The position numbers and the translations under genes are program-made. Of a stretch of DNA of 64,000 nucleotides, positions 59,470 through 64,000 are shown in pieces. The DNA is taken from assembly GCA_034440635.1 (NCBI GenBank), contig JAOTON010001525.1, positions 310,001-374,000 on the forward strand, in the 5' to 3' direction. The stretch is from Lepas anatifera (lineage: Eukaryota > Arthropoda > Thecostraca > Lepadidae). Every line of letters starts with the position of its first letter. Position 1 is the first letter of the stretch. The notes below the pieces were generated by a model that saw only the letters and a list, made by a program, of their open reading frames with translations, was not told the origin of the DNA and searched no databases.

Positions 59470-60026
59470 GAGTCAGGTGCAGATGAAGCCGTGCCACTGA
59501 TCTCCCCCAACTACTGCCTTGGCGGTAGTTGCCTTGGCGGCCTCTGTCACCACCTTCACCGCAAGCTCCACCGCTACTGTGTGAACCGGGTAGGCTTCCA
59601 CTTTCAGCGGCTGGCTGCATATCTTTTCCAACTCCTCGTCGCTGAGGCCAGTTGTAACGGGCGTCTCAGTGATGGGGTCATGCTCCCAGTCAAAAAGGCC
59701 GTGATGCTGTCGGCTGAGAGGTTTTTGACTGGCAGAATGCAAGGCCGGACCTTTGCATTCAGTTTTCGGTGACAATCTTGTATGGCCAGCCCGGCCCGAC
59801 AGCGCACCGTCTCCTCCCGGCCAGCAGTCATCGCCAACAGCACCGCCTCCGGGTGTGCCCGAAAGGCGGTGCGCTGTACTACTGACCTCATGATATCCTG
59901 CAGCTGGCGTGGCAGGGCTCGGATCAGCTTTAGGCTGTAGGCGAGGTTCGTGGGTCCTTCAACACAGCAGTTGCGGCTCCGGATCCGAAACCACATCGGG
60001 ACATAGTGTCCAATCAGGAACTTCAC
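59470..60026 (-). pseudogene. frameshifted ORF of a mobile-element-associated family (Cc8L18.2-like, tentative)
   Basis: Two overlapping minus-strand frames form one protein: 60026 down to about 59720 (GPTNLAYSLKLIRALPRQLQ, VQRTAFRAHPEAVLLAM, KVRPCILPVKNLSAD) and then, after a frameshift near 59700-59720, down to 59470 (GLFDWEHDPITETPVTTGLS, HTVAVELAVKVVTEAAKA, WHGFICT then stop). This order of motifs resembles an uncharacterised protein family that is highly repeated in arthropod and cnidarian genomes and whose name derives from a Cotesia bracovirus gene, as far as I recall. Its role is unknown; its copy number elsewhere suggests transposon cargo. The frameshift makes this copy dead. Composition is GC-rich relative to the surroundings. 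Confidence 0.5.
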
Positions 60027-61028
60027 GATCTAGCTCAGTGAAGCAGCTATGGCCATGTACAAGCGCAGCAGTCTTAACGCCAACGTCAGCTACAGGCAAA
60101 AAGAGTAGCGATGGAAGATGAAGGAAAATGTTTATGATACATGATTTACTAGAGCTCTATTTGTAGGAAGCTGTCTGACTGGTATTGAGACCGAGAACCT
60201 CGTGGAAAATGCCTAGTTTTTCTTCTCCAAGGCATATTAAACGATATCATAAACTGCAAAAGGAAGGCAACAATAGTTAATAATATGGAATGGGAACATG
60301 AAGAATATTTCCGCCAGATGATACGAAAAGGGACGAAGAGAGAATGTTTTGAGGAGAGTTGGATAGCAACAATTCATGAATAGGTTCAAATGATCATTGT
60401 GTGAGGCATTCAAGTCAAAGTAACAAAAATCACATCGTGTTCGATTAAGAATTCGAAGCACAGCGTTGCGATGGCTGTAACATCAATATTCTGAGCGGCA
60501 CTGGGTCTGGTCTCCGCCAGTTTCACTGGATAATATGTTTCAGTTTGCGTCCTTATTGAGGCATACAGTTTAAAAGTAGGCATGATCATTCCTTTTTTAA
60601 CAGTATAAATGCCAAAACCATGTTTCAATGACAGTCGCAAATAAAGATCTGATCGAAGCGCACCACGTTCAGACCCCAGGAGGTAGTTGCCCTGAATAGG
60701 ATGCAGCTTGCTCTATCCCTGCACACGCCTACCTGGATGAGAGTTGATGGCACCTTTCGACCTGGGCAATTGGTGTACCATTTGTCCAAATAATAGCTTT
60801 AAAGGTGAAGCGAGATGCAGCGTATCGCCGCATTTCCTACCACTCAGTCAGAAGGATGCTTGACAGAAAATATGCCGATATGGGGTCTACCTACGGTTGC
60901 ATTGGGCTAAGCATGGTCGTTTTTTCAGTGCTCCAGTAGAAATATAAAACGTGTGCAGTGCAGGAATATGAAAAATAGCCATTTACCCTTTAAGAAAAAA
61001 TCCAACATCGCTCCAATCACTCCCATAG
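60027..61028. other. no gene seen
   Basis: Short frames (up to 76 codons) without domain. The LINE coding region begins just after. Confidence 0.4.
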
Positions 61029-62469
61029 GCTATCCCTACTTCAGTGCAAAAGAAAGGTATATTCCCAAAGATGTTAAAAGAAGCAGTAGTGGTCCCTATA
61101 TTTAAATCAGGCGAAAAAGATAGATTTACGAACTATAGACCCATTTCATTGTCACCCATCTTCTCCAAAATTTTGGAACGGGTACTATGCCAATATATCT
61201 CTGATTATTTGATCGAAAATAACATCTTATATTCATTTCAATTCGGCCGGCTTTAGAAAAAAGCATAGTACGTACATGCCTCTGGTACATCTTTACGACA
61301 GCGTAACAAAATCTTTAGAAAAGGGTAACACATCATGTGGAATTTATTTGGACTTGAAAAAAACATTCGATACGGTTAGTCTAGGCATACTATTGCAAAA
61401 ATTAAATCACATTGGTATTAAGGGTAAATCGTATAATATTATTTCTTCATATCTAACTAACAGATTTCAGAGGACTAAAATTAAGGGGGTCATCTCTCAT
61501 GCAAAACAATTAAGGACGGGAGTACCACAGGGATCAATACTAGGACCACTATTATTTATTATATACATTAATGATCCGTATCGAGTGTCCATTGAAACTA
61601 GATTTTACTTATTTGCAGATGATACTGCTATTATAATCTCGGGGGATGATGTGAGAAGTGTACAGTCAAAAATGCATAAAGTTCTTCCAGAAGTGTCAAA
61701 ATGGTTTCAGTCCAATCGTTTGTCTCTAAATGCTTCAAAATCTCGTTATCAGCTTTATTCTAGCGCTAACATTAGAAATTTTGATGTAAGACTAAATGGA
61801 ATGCAGCTTAAACGTGAAGAAACTGTAAAGTATCTTAGCGTTTATATTGACGAAAAGCTTAAGTGGAATTCGTACATCCTTCATGTGTCTTCGATTATAA
61901 GTAGAAATTTAGGAATCATGAGCAGATCCAAGTATTTCCTATCATCGCACGAACTCACTCATTTGTATAACGCCTTTATATTGCCCCATATAAATTATTG
62001 TGCAATGGTTTGGGGTGGTAATTACGAATCCACTCTCGATAAGATCATCATATTACAGAAACGTGCTATTCGAATCATCGACAAAAAACCCTATTATTAC
62101 CACACAAATGAACTGTTTCTAAAATTAAAAATACTTAAATTTCCTGAACTAGTCTCAGAACAAAAAGTTATTATATTGTTGGAAGTATTGGATGGTACAA
62201 TGCCAGATGTGATATCGTCTCTTTTTCAGAAATACAGAACAACTAATACGAGATTGATTAGACACTTTGAAATACCTCAGGCCACAACAAATTATAGGAA
62301 ATTTGCTCTGGCATGCTCTGCACCTGAAATTTGGAACAAAACTATATATCCAACCTTTAAATGTATAACGGAAGTTCCTGTAAACAAACATGTGCTAAAA
62401 AATATATCAGAGAACTATTCCTTTGCAATCATAGAATTCTTAATAATGAGCCTCGATGACAGGCGCTGA
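61029..62469 (+). pseudogene. Jockey/CR1-like LINE reverse transcriptase, 5'-truncated, one frameshift
   Basis: The first frame (to about 61254) has VVVPIFKSGEKDRFTNYRPI (RT domains 0-1) and ILERVLCQYI. At 61244-61251 an 8-base CGGCCGGC, looking like a CGGC doubling, shifts the frame before the GFRKKHS-type motif. The second frame runs 397 codons unbroken: IYLDLKKTFDTV (palm aspartate), GVPQGSILGPLLFIIYIND, FADDTAIIISG (catalytic FADD), VKYLSVYIDEKLKWN, HINYCAMVWG, and a C-terminal FALACSAPEIWNKTI. The apurinic endonuclease domain is missing. RT with this C-terminus fits the Jockey/CR1 group and no RNase H is seen. Its long open frame suggests a recent insertion. It ends about 30 bases before (TG)n. 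Confidence 0.85.
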
Positions 62470-62495
62470 TGGTGGTGATGATGTACCAGAGCACA

Positions 62496-63005
<510 letters not shown>

Positions 63006-64000
63006 TTGTCTGACTCCCTGCTGCGCTTGCTTGCTAATTTGCCTGCTTGCTTGCTTGCTTGCTTGCCTATGCCTGCATGTCTGCCCTAATTTGCTTACTG
63101 TCTTCCGAGTTCTCTGGCGAATGTTACTAGGCCTCTATCTTTTCGCCAGAATCTCGGAGGGGCTAACACGAATCTCCGGTTTTGGGTAGTCCCGTTTGGA
63201 AAAAGACTAACAATCTAACCGGTAATGAGCTAAATTATTGTGCATTTAACCTAAATAGACCTGTATTCCTGCTCCCTGTATATTTACAGGGAGCTACTAC
63301 TGGCAGTTTTTACTAATAGTATGATATTTATTATGCTTTCTTTAAGTTACTTTCTTTTTCCTAGCAGGGCGTGCCGCGACTTGTAATATTTTATGTTCTG
63401 GTGGTGTTAACGTAAGGGTACTGTTGTCGTTGGGATCGCGGAGGGGGCACGCCTGGCTACCCGTTTAAATGGGTGGCGGACCTTTTCTAGCCATAGAATT
63501 GCATGTAAAAAAGCGAGACAATCGGTCCTCCGTCTCCCGGCCGAAACTTGAGAGGGCCGTGGTGCATAGACAAACAAAATTTTGACTAAAATTTGAATTC
63601 AATATAATCTTGAATTCATATGCTCGCTTAATCATGCATTAAAAATGTTTTCCGGACCAATATAAAACCAGTGACGATTAAAATAGAGCACAACGTCGCT
63701 AGTTCCTCTGGCCGCCACCAGGTGCGCTGGTATCGCCCGTTGTTAAGAGATACGCAGACCTTCTTCGGCTCTGCGCTGGATGGGTTTTACAATTTCATGG
63801 AAATGGAGGTTATCATCGGGTTTCTTTGTGTTCAGGGCAAAAGAAAATCATAGGAGCAGCTTGATCTGAAACAATTACCCGGGATATGACACACTCTACT
63901 GCCCATCGTCCAATACTGCTAATCTGGGTATCAGACATGCAACAACACAGAGACTCATCGCGTTCAGTAGATCATCAATTATGTGACTGGTCGGCAGCCT
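63006..64000. other. no gene seen
   Basis: A (CTTG)n-like stretch at 63023-63068, then AT-rich sequence. CCTGTATTCCTGCTCCCTGT / ACAGGGAGCTACTACTGG near 63258-63300 forms a small inverted repeat (CTCCCTGTATATTTACAGGGAG) that could be a hairpin. The only frame is 60 codons at 63671-63853. Confidence 0.4.

Overview
The window looks like gene-poor, repeat-dominated nuclear DNA from a metazoan, most likely a marine invertebrate. I infer this from very long (AC)n/(TG)n and (TA)n microsatellites, Penelope-like retroelement endonucleases, tRNA-derived SINEs, LINE reverse transcriptases, hAT-type and TTAA-flanked miniature transposons, and a spliced exon with GT/AG signals. Nothing fixes the phylum; a crustacean or other invertebrate is only a guess. 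There are no operons, rRNA genes or CRISPR arrays, and nearly all short ORFs are chance.

Layout. 0.5-9.8 kb: a TTAA-type element (left part 492-839, right part 9473-9786) is split by an 8.6-kb insertion with hAT-like ends and an 8-bp target duplication. The insertion holds a degenerate GGCGCC minisatellite, a SINE, a small hAT element, a decayed I-type LINE (RT plus RNase H) and a second kind of TTAA MITE. 12.5-18 kb: an intact TTAA element (12565-13387), a CpG-rich patch, and a truncated relative. 20.9-30 kb: a 6.4-kb foldback-like transposon (21551-27908) with ~1.1-kb inverted ends built in part from a perfect 18-bp palindrome, carrying two nested TTAA elements; beside it are two Penelope-like GIY-YIG fragments bordered by (TA)n, and a ~255-bp direct repeat encloses the whole block. 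32-36 kb: two related TTAA elements in opposite orientation flank a GGTCTC-rich minisatellite. 37-43 kb: a second SINE copy, a hammerhead-like motif, a small hAT element with perfect TSD, the second TTAA MITE and a 172-bp tandem duplication. 46-49.7 kb: a long CCCCTGAGCTG minisatellite interrupted by a TTAA element. 51.8-54.3 kb: (AC)n, small inverted-repeat elements, and the only convincing host-gene piece, a membrane dipeptidase exon at 52928-53102. 54.8-56.6 kb: a large TTAA element with an inserted PLE-like hairpin. 59.1-60 kb: a small hAT element and a frameshifted ORF of a mobile-element-associated family. 61-63 kb: a fairly fresh Jockey/CR1-like LINE fragment ending next to a ~430-bp pure (TG)n tract.

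The most distinctive system is the TTAA-flanked element superfamily. About ten copies share TTAA-ended inverted termini (TTAACACGCGC or TTAACCC types), a G/C-run palindrome just inside the ends, and a conserved skeleton crowded with AGGTCA/TGACCT motifs. The same motif skeleton is also found in the long inverted ends of the foldback element. Whether these motifs bind a transposase or host nuclear receptors cannot be decided from sequence alone.
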